Below, in pieces: positions 20,941-30,300 of a stretch of 64,000 nucleotides of DNA (position 1 is its first letter; every line of letters starts with the position of its first letter). The stretch spans positions 1 through 64,000 of IMG/VR virus record IMGVR_UViG_3300037507_000754, one strand, 5' to 3'. The stretch comes from a virus. The notes under the pieces are model-generated. The model was not told the origin of the DNA. It was given only the letters and a program-made list of their open reading frames with translations, and made no database searches. Position numbers and translations under genes: made by a program.

Positions 20941-21350
20941 CTTGTACGCGTTGCAAGGCCGAAAAACCTGCGTCAGCAGAGTTTTTCCCTCCGCATAACA
21001 AAAAGCGTAACGGTCTTGATAGTTGGTGCAGGCAGTGCCGCGCCACATACCGCAATGAAATATGTCGTGGTAAGTTCAGAGCTTCGGTAAGCGATGAACA
21101 GCTTAAGCAGATCAAAGCAGAAGTGACAGAGTGTGTTATTTGCGGCGATACCGGAGAGCTTGTTGTTGATCATGACCACACAACCGGGAAAGTACGCGGT
21201 ATGCTCTGCAACCACTGCAACCGTGGCCTAGGCCACTTCAGGGACAGTCCCATGCTACTTGAATTTGCTGCGCAGTACTTGTACGCATCGGTAGATGCGC
21301 CGGAATGGGATCAATACTTGGCGACGCACGGAACGGAGTTGGGGTGCTGA
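20928..21350 (+). CDS. recombination endonuclease VII-like nuclease
   Basis: 140 residues. An N-terminal zinc-binding CTRCKAEKP...CRQC part is followed by CVICGDTGELVVDHDHTTGKVRGMLCNHCNRGLGHFRDSP, the beta-beta-alpha-metal/HNH core of the endonuclease VII family (His-Asn catalytic core, two CxxC). T4 gp49 resolves branched DNA before packaging, and its location in the head/neck module fits that role. The start at 20928 lies in the end of the previous gene. GC content is lower than in adjacent genes, so recent acquisition is possible. Confidence 0.9.
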   Translation: MELLTCTRCKAEKPASAEFFPPHNKKRNGLDSWCRQCRATYRNEICRGKFRASVSDEQLKQIKAEVTECVICGDTGELVVDHDHTTGKVRGMLCNHCNRGLGHFRDSPMLLEFAAQYLYASVDAPEWDQYLATHGTELGC

Positions 21351-21351
21351 A

Positions 21352-21591
21352 ATGGATGCGACGCTCCTATGGAACACCCTCCTGACGGTGCTATTGGGCG
21401 TGGTGGCGTTCTTCATGGCCGCTAAGTTCCGTGAACTTGACCGCTTGAGCATTCTGTTGAACAGGACGCGCGAGGAAGTTGCCCGGGACCATCTCACCCG
21501 CGCAGAGTTCCGTCAAGACATGAAAGAGCTGCTCGAACGCTTTGACAGGCTCGAAGTCAAGATCGACAATCTACGGGTCAAAACCCTCTGA
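21352..21591 (+). CDS. single-TM coiled-coil protein, hypothetical (79 aa)
   Basis: One N-terminal membrane segment (LLWNTLLTVLLGVVAFFMA) followed by a charged coiled coil (REEVARDHLTRAEFRQDMKELLERFDRLEVKIDNL). Bitopic inner-membrane protein, N-out or N-in unknown. A lysis accessory or membrane-anchored structural helper is possible; it lies far from the lysis genes at 35.4-37.1 kb. Confidence 0.78.
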   Translation: MDATLLWNTLLTVLLGVVAFFMAAKFRELDRLSILLNRTREEVARDHLTRAEFRQDMKELLERFDRLEVKIDNLRVKTL

Positions 21592-21604
21592 CCCAGGAGC
21601 ATTC

Positions 21605-21856
21605 ATGAAAAAACTCCCCGAAGCCGCGCCGCAGCACGTGCCTGAGCCTGCTGGTGAGAGTCGGTCCAAGCCGAAGCCCTCTTCGCCGTCAAAGCGGCGT
21701 CCGCTGCCTGAGGCTGCTCCGCAGCACATGTCCGAGCCCGCAGGGCCGTTCAAGAAGGCCAAGGGCGGCATGATCAAGAAATACGTCAATGGTGGCGTAG
21801 TAACCCGGGCCGACGGTTGCATAACCAAGGGCCCTACCAAAGGAAGGATGGTGTGA
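21605..21856 (+). CDS. small Lys/Pro-rich protein with internal duplication (83 aa)
   Basis: Contains two copies of LPEAAPQHxxEPAG (near residues 4 and 37) and a Gly/Lys tail AKGGMIKKYVNGGVVTRADGCITKGPTKGRMV. That tail type recurs in neighbouring small genes and in many environmental phages. Basic and probably disordered; could be packaged with DNA or bind it. AGGAGCATTC precedes the ATG at 21605. Confidence 0.75.
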   Translation: MKKLPEAAPQHVPEPAGESRSKPKPSSPSKRRPLPEAAPQHMSEPAGPFKKAKGGMIKKYVNGGVVTRADGCITKGPTKGRMV

Positions 21857-21857
21857 G

Positions 21858-21992
21858 ATGATGATGAAGAAGCCCCCGATGTCCGCCAAGATGCCCCCCA
21901 AGGCGAAAGGCAAGAAGGAACTCCCGCCCTTCATGAAGAAGGACGGCAAAGCCAAACCCAAGAAGATGATGGGCGGCGGAAGCTGCAAGTGA
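21858..21992 (+). CDS. 44-aa Met/Lys/Pro-rich basic protein
   Basis: Reads MMMKKPPMSAKMPPKAKGKK...KPKKMMGGGSCK. It starts one base after the previous stop and ends 7 bases before the next gene, so it fills the gap exactly. The composition matches the basic small proteins around it. Function unknown. Confidence 0.68.
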   Translation: MMMKKPPMSAKMPPKAKGKKELPPFMKKDGKAKPKKMMGGGSCK

Positions 21993-21999
21993 GGTAGAG

Positions 22000-22755
22000 A
22001 TGGTACGCCCCAACTACGCCAAAGATGCGGCGTCGACTCCTGGCGCGAAAAGGCTCCGGCAGGAGCTGGCGGGCGTTCTTGAGCCCAAGAAACCGCGCTG
22101 GAAGTCGGAGTACAAGGGGCCCGATCCCGACCGTCAAAAGATCGACGGGAAAGCGGTTGTCAGCCGTGAGGAACTCGCGGACTTCCAGCGGCAGTACGGC
22201 GCTGCCAAGACGCTGCGCGATCTGTTGAATGCGGACGCGACCGGTAAGCTGCCTGCGCGTGTTGGTGCGGGCGCAGGTCGCGGTGCAGCCGAAGGTCGCA
22301 AGGCAACGGACCGCGATACCGCCCCGATGCGTAGTGAGAGCCCCTACAACGACCCGTCAAGGGCGAAGGAAGGGGCGGCTGCGCGCCGTCGAGAAATGAT
22401 GCGGGACCCGGGCCGTGACGCCATCGAACCTATGCTTGGCCCCGAGACGGGTCTTGCCGCGCTTGGAAGAGCGGGAGCTGGTGCGCTGATGCGTGGTCTG
22501 GCAGGTGCGTTTGGGCGTCGTGCCGCACCTAAAGCCGCCGATGACCTTGTGGAACCCGTTGGCGATTTGACGCCGCAAGGTCGTGTCTTTCGCAGTGCGC
22601 GGCCTGACGCAGAAGCCGCCAAGCAAGCGGAGTACATGGAGCGCATCTCCGAGCGAGGCCTGAAGAAGGGCGGCTCAACCAAGTCCTACGCCAAGGGCGG
22701 CAGCGTTCGTGGTGCTGGGTGCGAGACGCGTACCAAGAAGACGAGGTACGTCTGA
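22000..22755 (+). CDS. hypothetical basic protein with AKGG tail (251 aa)
   Basis: Unrecognised. Arg/Lys/Ala-rich. Residues about 140-180 (GPETGLAALGRAGAGALMRGLAGAFGRRA) form an amphipathic, Gly-rich helix that could insert in membranes. The end (GLKKGGSTKSYAKGGSVRGAGCETRTKKTRYV) is a variant of the tail in the gene at 21605-21856. GAGGTAGAG precedes the ATG; the stop overlaps the next start as TGATG. Confidence 0.78.
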   Translation: MVRPNYAKDAASTPGAKRLRQELAGVLEPKKPRWKSEYKGPDPDRQKIDGKAVVSREELADFQRQYGAAKTLRDLLNADATGKLPARVGAGAGRGAAEGRKATDRDTAPMRSESPYNDPSRAKEGAAARRREMMRDPGRDAIEPMLGPETGLAALGRAGAGALMRGLAGAFGRRAAPKAADDLVEPVGDLTPQGRVFRSARPDAEAAKQAEYMERISERGLKKGGSTKSYAKGGSVRGAGCETRTKKTRYV

Positions 22756-23006
22756 TGCGCGCATCCCGTGGCATGGGGTGCATCAACCCCGCCAAGATGC
22801 CCAAGGCGAAAGTCTCGGGCTACGCCAAGGGCGGCGAGAGCCGTGTCAACGCGGCGGGTAACTACACCAAGCCCGGGATGCGAAAGTCGTTGTTCGAGAG
22901 CATCAAAGGACAGGCAACGCAAGGTACTGCCGCAGGACAGTGGAGCGCCCGTAAGGCGCAACTGCTTGCCAAGCAGTACAAACAACGCGGTGGCGGGTAT
23001 AAGTGA
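22755..23006 (+). CDS. DUF5872-like small basic protein (83 aa)
   Basis: MRASRGMGCINPAKMPKAKVSGYAKGGE... then KSLFESIKGQA...GQWSARKAQLLAKQYKQRGGGYK. The GQWSARKAQ...GGGYK end is the conserved part of a small-protein family (DUF5872 as I recall) known from phages and giant viruses. Function unknown. TGATG start, GTGA end, so it is tightly coupled to both neighbours. Confidence 0.8.
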   Translation: MRASRGMGCINPAKMPKAKVSGYAKGGESRVNAAGNYTKPGMRKSLFESIKGQATQGTAAGQWSARKAQLLAKQYKQRGGGYK

Positions 23007-23236
23007 AAGCCCCCCAAAAGTCCCTGAAGGATTGGACCGCACAGAAATGGCGGACCAAGTCAGGAAAGCCGTCGTCAAAGACGGGGGAGAGATACCTCCC
23101 GGAAGCAGCGATCAATGCTTTGTCTCCTGCTGAGTACGCGGCGACAACCAAGGCCAAGCGTCAAGGCAAGGCCAAGGGCCAACAATTTGTGGCGCAGCCC
23201 AAGGGCGTAGCCCGAAAGACGGCGAGATTTAGATGA
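23003..23236 (+). CDS. small basic conserved phage protein (77 aa)
   Basis: GTG start overlapping the previous stop (GTGA). SLKDWTAQKWRTKSGKPSS...ERYLPEAAINALSPAEYAATTKAKRQGKAKGQQFVAQP is a pattern I associate with the same small-protein group as the gene before it. Highly basic C-terminus (VARKTARFR). Possibly nucleic-acid-binding; function unknown. Confidence 0.78.
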   Translation: MKAPQKSLKDWTAQKWRTKSGKPSSKTGERYLPEAAINALSPAEYAATTKAKRQGKAKGQQFVAQPKGVARKTARFR

Positions 23237-23973
23237 CTACCTCCGGCACCACGACATTCAACCTCGACCTCAACGAAGCGGTCGAGGAAGCCTTCGAGCG
23301 CTGTGGTGCTGAGTTGCGCACGGGTTATGACTTGCGCACGGCGCGGAGATCGCTGAACCTGCTGTTCGCAGACTGGGCGAACCGTGGTGTGAACATGTGG
23401 ACGTTCAACCAAGCGGTCATCAACCTGACCCAAGGCGTCAACACGTACCCCTTGCCCTCTGACACCGTCGACCTCCTCGAACACGTCATCAGGACCGGTG
23501 CAGGCAACGTCAGTACGCAGGCTGACCTGACCATCACGCGCATTTCGATCTCTACCTACTCGTCCATCCCCAACAAGCTCCAGCAGGCGCGGCCCATTCA
23601 GGTACTGGTGAACCGGAACTCCGATGCGACGTACCCTGCGGGCAGCAGCTACTCGCCGGGGGCAACGGCTTCACCGAGCATCACCGTGTGGCCCACTCCG
23701 GACCAGACCGGCGTCTACCAGTTCGTCTACTGGTACTTGCGACGCATTCAAGACGCGGGTGCAGGCGGTGGCTACACGCAGGACATCCCCTTCCGCTTCC
23801 TCCCGTGTCTGGTCTCCGGTTTGGCGTACTACTTGGCCCTCAAGATCCCCGGCGCGATGGAGCGTCTGCCGGTGCTGAAGGAGCAGTACGACGCGGATTG
23901 GGACCGTGCCAGTTCAGAGGACCGCGAGAAGGCAGCAGTGCGGTTCGTCCCAAGGCAACAATTCATCTCCTGA
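23233..23973 (+). CDS. neck/head-tail adaptor protein (P22 gp4-like)
   Basis: 246 residues. LNEAVEEAFERCGAELRTGYDLRTARRSLNLLFADWANRGVNMW at the start and ITVWPTPDQTGVYQFVYWYLRRIQDAG...FRFLPCLVSGLAYYLALKIP later are typical of podovirus-type connectors in the P22 gp4/T7 gp11 group. It would attach below the portal ring. Its ATG overlaps the previous stop by 4 bases. Confidence 0.78.
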   Translation: MTTSGTTTFNLDLNEAVEEAFERCGAELRTGYDLRTARRSLNLLFADWANRGVNMWTFNQAVINLTQGVNTYPLPSDTVDLLEHVIRTGAGNVSTQADLTITRISISTYSSIPNKLQQARPIQVLVNRNSDATYPAGSSYSPGATASPSITVWPTPDQTGVYQFVYWYLRRIQDAGAGGGYTQDIPFRFLPCLVSGLAYYLALKIPGAMERLPVLKEQYDADWDRASSEDREKAAVRFVPRQQFIS

Positions 23974-23979
23974 GTTGTC

Positions 23980-25014
23980 ATGTCTAACCGCTTCGCAAAC
24001 GGAAGAAAGGCGTTCGGCTTTTGCGATGTCTGTGGCTTTCGTTTTGACCTGAAGCGACTGAAAAACCTCGTCGTCAAGACGAAAGAGACACAGATCAAGG
24101 CTTGTCCGCAGTGCTGGACGCCGGATCAGCCGCAGTTGCAGTTGGGCATGTACCCAATTGCAGACCCACAGGCTATCAGAGACCCACGCCCGGACACCAA
24201 CACTTGGTTCCAGTCCGGTGTCAACGCGTTGAACAACGTCAGCGAAGGGATGCTGGTCATCCAGTGGGGTTGGGCCCCGATTGGCGGTGCGAGAGACTTC
24301 ACTGACCCGTTGACTCCCAACGCGCTTGTCGGCGTTGGGCAGGTCGGTCAAGCCACCACAGCAAATCTCACCACGGACCCGTATTTCTCAATGGTGAAGC
24401 TGCTGCTGCACATGGACGGCACCAGCGGCTCGACGACGTTTGTGGACAATTCGCCCGTTGGCTACACGATGACGGCGTTTGGTAACGCCCAGATCGACAC
24501 ATCCAATGTCAAGTTTGGGACTGGGAGCCTAATCTGCGACAGTACCGGCGACTACCTTCAAATCAACTATCTTGATAAAGGCTTCATCACTGCTCTTGCG
24601 ACGGAGCCGTGGACCGCAGAGCTGTGGGTATACAGCAACACTTACAACAGTATCAGGTGGAACAGCTCAAGCGCTACGCAGTTTTCGCTCGGAGCCTATA
24701 ACGGGTTTTCTGCGGACTTTTTACTTGCACCAATTACAGGGGCTAATCTCGTAACTACAAACTATGCGATGCCCACTTTTTCGTGGAACTTTGTCGCGGT
24801 AGTCAACGATCCGGTGACGGCCACAATGCGGCTTTACATCAACGGCGTCGAAGTTGCAAGCCAAACAAACAAGCCGATGACCACGATGGCTCGTGTTTCA
24901 AATTCAGGAAATACATCGTTCAACGGTAACATCGACGATGTCCGTATCACTGTAGGCGTTGCCCGCTACACCACCAACTTCGCGCCGCCTACTGCGCCAT
25001 TCCCAAATTCGTAA
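23980..25014 (+). CDS. zinc-ribbon plus LamG/concanavalin-like lectin domain protein
   Basis: 344 residues. The N-terminal 55 residues hold CDVCGFRF...CPQC, a two-CxxC zinc ribbon often seen in neck proteins. Residues about 135-340 form a LamG-type jelly roll (LLLHMDGTSGSTTFVDNSPVGYTMTAFGNAQI ... YINGVEVASQTNK ... FNGNIDDVRITVGVARYT). This is a carbohydrate-binding fold used by phages for capsid/tail decoration or adhesion. The lectin part has lower GC than the head part, so it may be an acquired module. Confidence 0.8.
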   Translation: MSNRFANGRKAFGFCDVCGFRFDLKRLKNLVVKTKETQIKACPQCWTPDQPQLQLGMYPIADPQAIRDPRPDTNTWFQSGVNALNNVSEGMLVIQWGWAPIGGARDFTDPLTPNALVGVGQVGQATTANLTTDPYFSMVKLLLHMDGTSGSTTFVDNSPVGYTMTAFGNAQIDTSNVKFGTGSLICDSTGDYLQINYLDKGFITALATEPWTAELWVYSNTYNSIRWNSSSATQFSLGAYNGFSADFLLAPITGANLVTTNYAMPTFSWNFVAVVNDPVTATMRLYINGVEVASQTNKPMTTMARVSNSGNTSFNGNIDDVRITVGVARYTTNFAPPTAPFPNS

Positions 25015-25058
25015 GTCAGCGGTATCATTCACGCGGGCGCAGCCCGAAGGAGTTCAAG

Positions 25059-25256
25059 ATGAAAGACGCGATGAAGGCTCTCAAGGCGCATGCCAAGAAG
25101 CCCGCCAGCAAAGCCCACGGGCCCGGTGCCAAGCTCGCCATGGGCGGCATGGCGAAGTACAACCAGGGCGGCGTCACCACGGAAATGGCGCAGGATATGG
25201 GCCGCAACATGGCCCGCGCACGCAACCAAGGCCCGGTCGGGCGCAAGAAGGGGTAA
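25059..25256 (+). CDS. small basic protein (65 aa)
   Basis: Lys/Ala/Gly-rich (KALKAHAKKPASKAHGPGAKLAMGGMAKYNQGGVTTEMAQDMGRN...GRKKG). The GGMAKYNQGG motif is of the same kind as the AKGG tails upstream. AAGGAG lies before the ATG. Function unknown. Confidence 0.72.
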   Translation: MKDAMKALKAHAKKPASKAHGPGAKLAMGGMAKYNQGGVTTEMAQDMGRNMARARNQGPVGRKKG

Positions 25257-25260
25257 ACCC

Positions 25261-25440
25261 ATGATGAAGGCCAAACCGGTCCCTACGCCCGTTGTGGGCG
25301 TCGCTGAGCGCACTCCCCCGCGCCTTGTTGTCGGTGCTGAGTCGACCGCCCCCTGCCCGCCTGCCAAGACCTCCGGGATCAAGGTCCGGGGTGGCAAGGC
25401 TCAGACCAAGGGCTTCATGGCCCGAGGACCGATGGCGTGA
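25261..25440 (+). CDS. small basic protein (59 aa)
   Basis: MMKAKPVPTPVVGVAERTPP...GIKVRGGKAQTKGFMARGPMA. Starts 4 bases after the previous stop, and its stop overlaps the next gene as GTGA. Belongs to the family-like set of small Lys/Gly/Pro proteins in this region. Confidence 0.68.
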   Translation: MMKAKPVPTPVVGVAERTPPRLVVGAESTAPCPPAKTSGIKVRGGKAQTKGFMARGPMA

Positions 25441-26090
25441 ACTACACCCAGCTCAAGACCGCTGTTGAGGATAGCGTCGAGAACACGTTCACGGACGTGG
25501 ACTTTGCCACGCTGACGAAGCTGGCCGAGAACAAGATCTACAACAGCGTCCAGCTACCGTCGCTGCGGAAGAACATGACCGGGGACCTGAGCGCGGGCAA
25601 CCAGTACCTCGCCGCCCCCAACGACTTCTTGTCGGTCTTCTCCTTGGCAGTCTTCCCCGCAGCAGGCGGTGAGTACACGTTCCTGCTGAACAAGGACGTC
25701 AACTTCATTCGGGAGTCGTACCCGAACCCGGCGACGACGGGCGTGCCGCGCTATTACGCGCTCTTCGGCCCGGTGTACAACCTGCCGACCGAGCTGACGT
25801 TCATCCTGGGCCCGACACCTGTGGCGGGGTACAAGGCGGAGCTGCACTACTTCTACTACCCCGAGAGCATCGCTACTGCGGGTACGTCATGGATTGGCGA
25901 CAACTTTGAGTCGGTGCTGTTCAACGCGGTCATGGTTGAAGCGGGTCGGTTCATGAAGGAAGAGGCGGACATCATGACGATGTACCAGAACCAGTTCAAT
26001 GAGTCGTTCCTGCTGCTCAAGAACTTGGGTGACGGCAAGAACCGCATGGATGCCTACCGCAGTGGCCAAGTACGGAATCCGGTGAAGTAA
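25437..26090 (+). CDS. phage adaptor/neck protein (217 aa)
   Basis: Starts with GTG in a GTGA overlap. MNYTQLKTAVEDSVENTFTDVDFATLTKLAENKIYNSVQLPSLRKNMTGDL is typical of the adaptor-like proteins that accompany gp4-type connectors in environmental podoviruses; the last third (ESVLFNAVMVEAGRFMKEEADIMTMYQNQFNESFLLLKNL) is helical. It probably forms a ring between connector and tail hub. Confidence 0.78.
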   Translation: MNYTQLKTAVEDSVENTFTDVDFATLTKLAENKIYNSVQLPSLRKNMTGDLSAGNQYLAAPNDFLSVFSLAVFPAAGGEYTFLLNKDVNFIRESYPNPATTGVPRYYALFGPVYNLPTELTFILGPTPVAGYKAELHYFYYPESIATAGTSWIGDNFESVLFNAVMVEAGRFMKEEADIMTMYQNQFNESFLLLKNLGDGKNRMDAYRSGQVRNPVK

Positions 26091-26513
26091 ATGGCTATCC
26101 TCCAAGGCATGTGTTCGTCGTTCAAGCAGGAGTCTTGGCTGGGCGTCCACGACCTCGACACTGACACGCTGAAGCTCGCGCTCTACACCGCTGCGGCTGA
26201 TCTGAGTCAGGCTACGACCGCGTACAACGTGGCAACAGCAGGGCAAGTGACCGGTACCGGCTACAACCCTGGCGGTATCCCCCTCGTCAATGTCCAAGTC
26301 CTCCTCTCCGGTACGACGGCCTACGTCACGTTCAACAATCCCGTGTGGTCAGGGGCATCCTTTGTCTGCCGGGGCGGGCTGATCTACAACGAGACCAAGG
26401 CCAACCGCGCTATCGCGGTGCTGGACTTCGGTGCGGACAAGACGGCGTCAGGTACTTTCACCATTCAACTCCCTGCGGCAACAGCCGCTTCCGCGCTGTT
26501 GCGCTTTGCATAA
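26091..26513 (+). CDS. structural protein, hypothetical (140 aa)
   Basis: Beta-sandwich-like, Ala/Thr/Val-rich. The opening (ILQGMCSSFKQESWLGVHDLDTDTLKLALYTAAADL) recurs in phage virion proteins upstream of fibres. Starts immediately after the previous stop. Confidence 0.75.
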   Translation: MAILQGMCSSFKQESWLGVHDLDTDTLKLALYTAAADLSQATTAYNVATAGQVTGTGYNPGGIPLVNVQVLLSGTTAYVTFNNPVWSGASFVCRGGLIYNETKANRAIAVLDFGADKTASGTFTIQLPAATAASALLRFA

Positions 26514-26523
26514 GGAACTCATC

Positions 26524-27042
26524 ATGTTGAACAAGTCTAAGGCTGGCGGCGTCTTCAAGATCGCTTGCTACGACCCTCAAGGTAATCTGAAGTGGGAGAC
26601 GCAGTCTCACAACCTCGTTGTAAACGAGGGGCTGTTCTACATGAACGAAGCGGCCTTGGGTGGTGGTTCTCAGATCACTACTTGGTATATCGGCCTGTAC
26701 GGTGCGGCCTCGTCCAACAACCCCGCTGCGGGTAACACGATGGCCAGCCACGCGGGCTGGACGGAGGAGACGGGGTACAGCAATGCCACACGCCCCACTT
26801 GCACGTTCGGTACGGCTACGACGGCAGACCCTTCGGTGATCGACAACACGGGCTCCCCTGCTTCGTTCAACATCAACGCTTCCGCCACGATTGGCGGTGC
26901 GTTCTTGACGTCTAATGACACCAAGGGCGGGACGACGGGAACGCTCTTCTCGGCAGCGGATTTTGCCGCGCCGGGTGACCGAACGGTGACTAGCGGGGAC
27001 ACATTGAATGTATCGTATACCTTCAGCCTCGATGCTGCTTGA
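26524..27042 (+). CDS. structural protein, hypothetical (172 aa)
   Basis: The pattern GVFKIACYDPQGNLKWETQSHNLVVNEGLFYMNEAALGG...TWYIGLYG is common in small phage tail/fibre-associated proteins. The C-terminus TVTSGDTLNVSYTFSLDAA is beta. Start at 26524 with AAGGAA upstream. Confidence 0.75.
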   Translation: MLNKSKAGGVFKIACYDPQGNLKWETQSHNLVVNEGLFYMNEAALGGGSQITTWYIGLYGAASSNNPAAGNTMASHAGWTEETGYSNATRPTCTFGTATTADPSVIDNTGSPASFNINASATIGGAFLTSNDTKGGTTGTLFSAADFAAPGDRTVTSGDTLNVSYTFSLDAA

Positions 27043-27064
27043 TCTTCAACAACTCTGAAAAAGG

Positions 27065-27086
27065 CACCCGTCTAGGCGGGTGTTTT
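27065..27086 (+). terminator. weak intrinsic terminator
   Basis: CACCCG-[6]-CGGGTG followed by TTTTGCTTTC, just after the gene at 26524-27042. The short stem suggests partial termination. Confidence 0.55.
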
Positions 27087-27097
27087 GCTTTCAAGCC

Positions 27098-27313
27098 ATG
27101 ATCAAAATTGACTTCTCCTTCGACACTCCTCACGGCAAGTTTGCTGACGCTCTTCATCTGCCTGACGATCACGGTTTCAGCGAAGCTGAGATTGAGGCGA
27201 TGAAGGAGCAGCGCCGAGACAATTGGATTGCCGTGGTGACAGCGCCGCCTGTTGAGGCTGAGCCTGAGCCAGAGTACATCGAGATTGACGGTGTTCGCTA
27301 CGTGAAGGCGTAA
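27098..27313 (+). CDS. hypothetical acidic protein (71 aa)
   Basis: MIKIDFSFDTPHGKFADALHLPDDHGFSEAEIEAMKEQRRDNW ... YIEIDGVRYVKA. Looks like a small assembly partner placed just before a fibre gene; a chaperone role is a guess from position. ATG at 27098; no strong ribosome site. Confidence 0.68.
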   Translation: MIKIDFSFDTPHGKFADALHLPDDHGFSEAEIEAMKEQRRDNWIAVVTAPPVEAEPEPEYIEIDGVRYVKA

Positions 27314-27316
27314 GAG

Positions 27317-30300
27317 ATGGCTGACAGGTACTGGGTTGGTGGTACAGCAGCTTGGGATGGCACTGCCGGAACCAAGTGGTCAACTACGTCTGGCGGCGGT
27401 GGCGGGGCAAGCGTTCCTACCAGCGCTGATGATGTGTTCTTCACGAATCTGTCCTCCGGCACCTGCACCATCTCCAGCGGCAACACTGGTGCCAAGTCCA
27501 TCAACTGCACAGGGTTTACGGGGACGTTGGCAGGTAATGCCGTCATTATCGTCTCTGGTAGCGTCACGCTTGATGCGGGCATGACGTTTACTTACAACGG
27601 TACGATGACGCTGAATGGTACAGGAACCTTGACCAGCGCAGGCAAGACGTTTGGTCCTGTTAATATCAGTGGTAGCGGTATCACGGTGACATTGGGGGGT
27701 GCGCTGAATATTGGCGGTAATACACTTACTGTGACTCAAGGAACCCTTGATACTGCAAACTATAATCTCACAGCATCTGTTATTTCTTCAGCCAACAGCA
27801 ATGTCCGAACTATTACTCTGGGTTCGTCTACACTTACTTTAAGTGGCTCTACTCCTATAGGATTTTCAACAAACACAAATCTTACTTTTAACGCGGGAAC
27901 TTCTACAATTAATGCAACAGCGGCGGGTCCGACTATTGCTGGCGGCGCTGCTTCTGCTACAGGGGTTACGTTTTATAATGTAGCATTTGCGGCGGGTGGC
28001 TCTGGAATTGATATTAGAGGTATCAATACATTTAATGATTTTACAGTAGCCGCACAGGCGTCCGCAGGCGTCCGTCAAGTCACCTTCGACTCCCGCCAAA
28101 CCATCAACGGCACCCTCTCCACCAGCGGCACCGCAGGTAACCGCAGAGTCTGGTTCAGAGGCGTCACCTACGGCATCGCCCAAACCCTCACCATCAACGC
28201 CACACCGAGCCTGACCGACGCAGACTTCCGAGACATCTACGTCATCGGCACAGCCGCGCCCATCAGCGGCACGCGTGTTGGCGACTTGAGAGGCTGCAGA
28301 GGCATCACCTTCGACACGCCGAAGACGGTGTATTGGAACTTGGCTGCTGGCGGCAACTGGTCTGCCAACGCTTGGGCTGCAAGCTCTGGTGCTGGTGTCA
28401 GCACAGACAACTTCCCATTGGCGCAGGATACCGCTGTCATTGAGAACACGGGGTTGAATACGTCGGCTACGGTGACGATAGATTCCGCGTTTTCATACAC
28501 TGGTGCGCTGTCAACGCAGACAAGAACAAATGCTTTTACATTGGGTGGCAGTAACTCAATGACATTTTATGGGGATTTGACGCTATCCTCCGCCGTCACA
28601 TTAAGCTATAACGGCACAATAACATTCTCAGGCCGCAACATCCAAACCGTTACCAGCGCTGGGAAAGCTTTTAACAGCAATTTGGTAATTGACTCGTATG
28701 GAGGCAGGGTTGAGCTTGGAGATGCGTTTAGTGTTTCTGGTAACAACCTCACCATCACCAACGGCACCTTCGACACCAAGAACTACAACGTCACCGCAGG
28801 CTCTCTGGCGTCCAGCAACAGCAACGTCAGGGCGATAACATTGGGGTCGAGTACGGTGACGTTGAGTGGAACAGGAGTTGCTTTTAATACATCTGTCATA
28901 GTAAACTTGACATTTAATGCGGGGACATCGCAATTAAATATGTCTTCGACGGCTTCCAATATAACCTTAGATGCCGGTGGACTGACACTTTATAATGTGT
29001 CTTTTACAGGAGCTTCCTCAAGTTTGCTTACCCACAGCGTAATAGGTACAAATACATTTAATAATTTAACATTAACTGCCTCCACTTCTGCTGGTTTAAC
29101 ACAATTAGCTTTGGTTGGAAACCAAACCATCACCGGCACCCTCACCGTCGCCGGTGCCACAGCCGTCCGTCGCATCTTCGTCCGCTCCAACACCCTCGGC
29201 ACCACCCGCACCCTCACAGTCGGCACGCTCAGTGCCGACGATTGCGACTTCCGCGACATCACCATTGCAGGCACCGCAGCAGGCTCTTCTCCGACCCGTG
29301 CAGGCGACTGTGGCGGCAACAGCGGCATCACCTTCCCTGCGGCGAAGACGGTGTATTGGAACCTTGCAGGGGCGCAGAACTGGTCTGCAACGGCTTGGGC
29401 ACCGGGCTCTGGAGGCAGTCCAGACATCAACAACTTCCCGTTGGCGCAGGACACGGCTGTGTTTGACAACACTGGCTCTGCTGGGACGGTGACGGTTCAG
29501 ACGTTCAACGTAGGCACACTTGATACGTCGACCCGCACGACGGCTATGACGCTAAGCGTGGGGCTAGGGCAAAACCCAACTTTTTACGGGTCTTTGACTT
29601 CTGGAACTGGCCTCACTTTTGGTGGCGCTCGAACAGTGTTTTTATCTGGGAGAACCACGCAGACCATTACCAGCAACGGCGTTTCTTTTGGCGGCTGGGG
29701 CTTTACAATAGATTGTGACGTTGGGACTGTTCAATTAGGGGACGCTCTTGATTTATCGGCAGCTACGACCCTGACGCTCACATCTGGCACATTTGATGCT
29801 GTGACGTACAACGTCACGACAGGTCTTTTTTCTCAGAACACAAATATAGGTACTATATTAAAAATGGGGTCTGGTACATGGACGTTATCAGGCACTGGTT
29901 CAGTTTGGAATTATCAAACTACTGCTCCCCCAACAGCTTTCTACAAAGGTACTGCAGACATCGTTCTGTCCGACACCAGCACCACCGCCCGCACCTTCGC
30001 AGGCGGCGGTCTCTCCTACAACAAACTCACCATCGGCGGCACCACCGGCACGTCCACTCTCACCATCACCGGCAACAACCAATTCACCGAACTCGCCTCC
30101 ACCAAAACCGTAGCCCACACCATTGCCCTTGGCACCACAACGCAGACCTTCGGCAAATGGACGGTGACGGGTACAGTAGGCAACGTCGTCACCCTCACCG
30201 GCACAGGCACTGCCCACATCCTCGCTGGAGCTTGCACAGACAGCATTGACTACCTTGCTATGGGCAGCATTGGCTTTGCTGCCACAAGCCCTGGTGAGTT

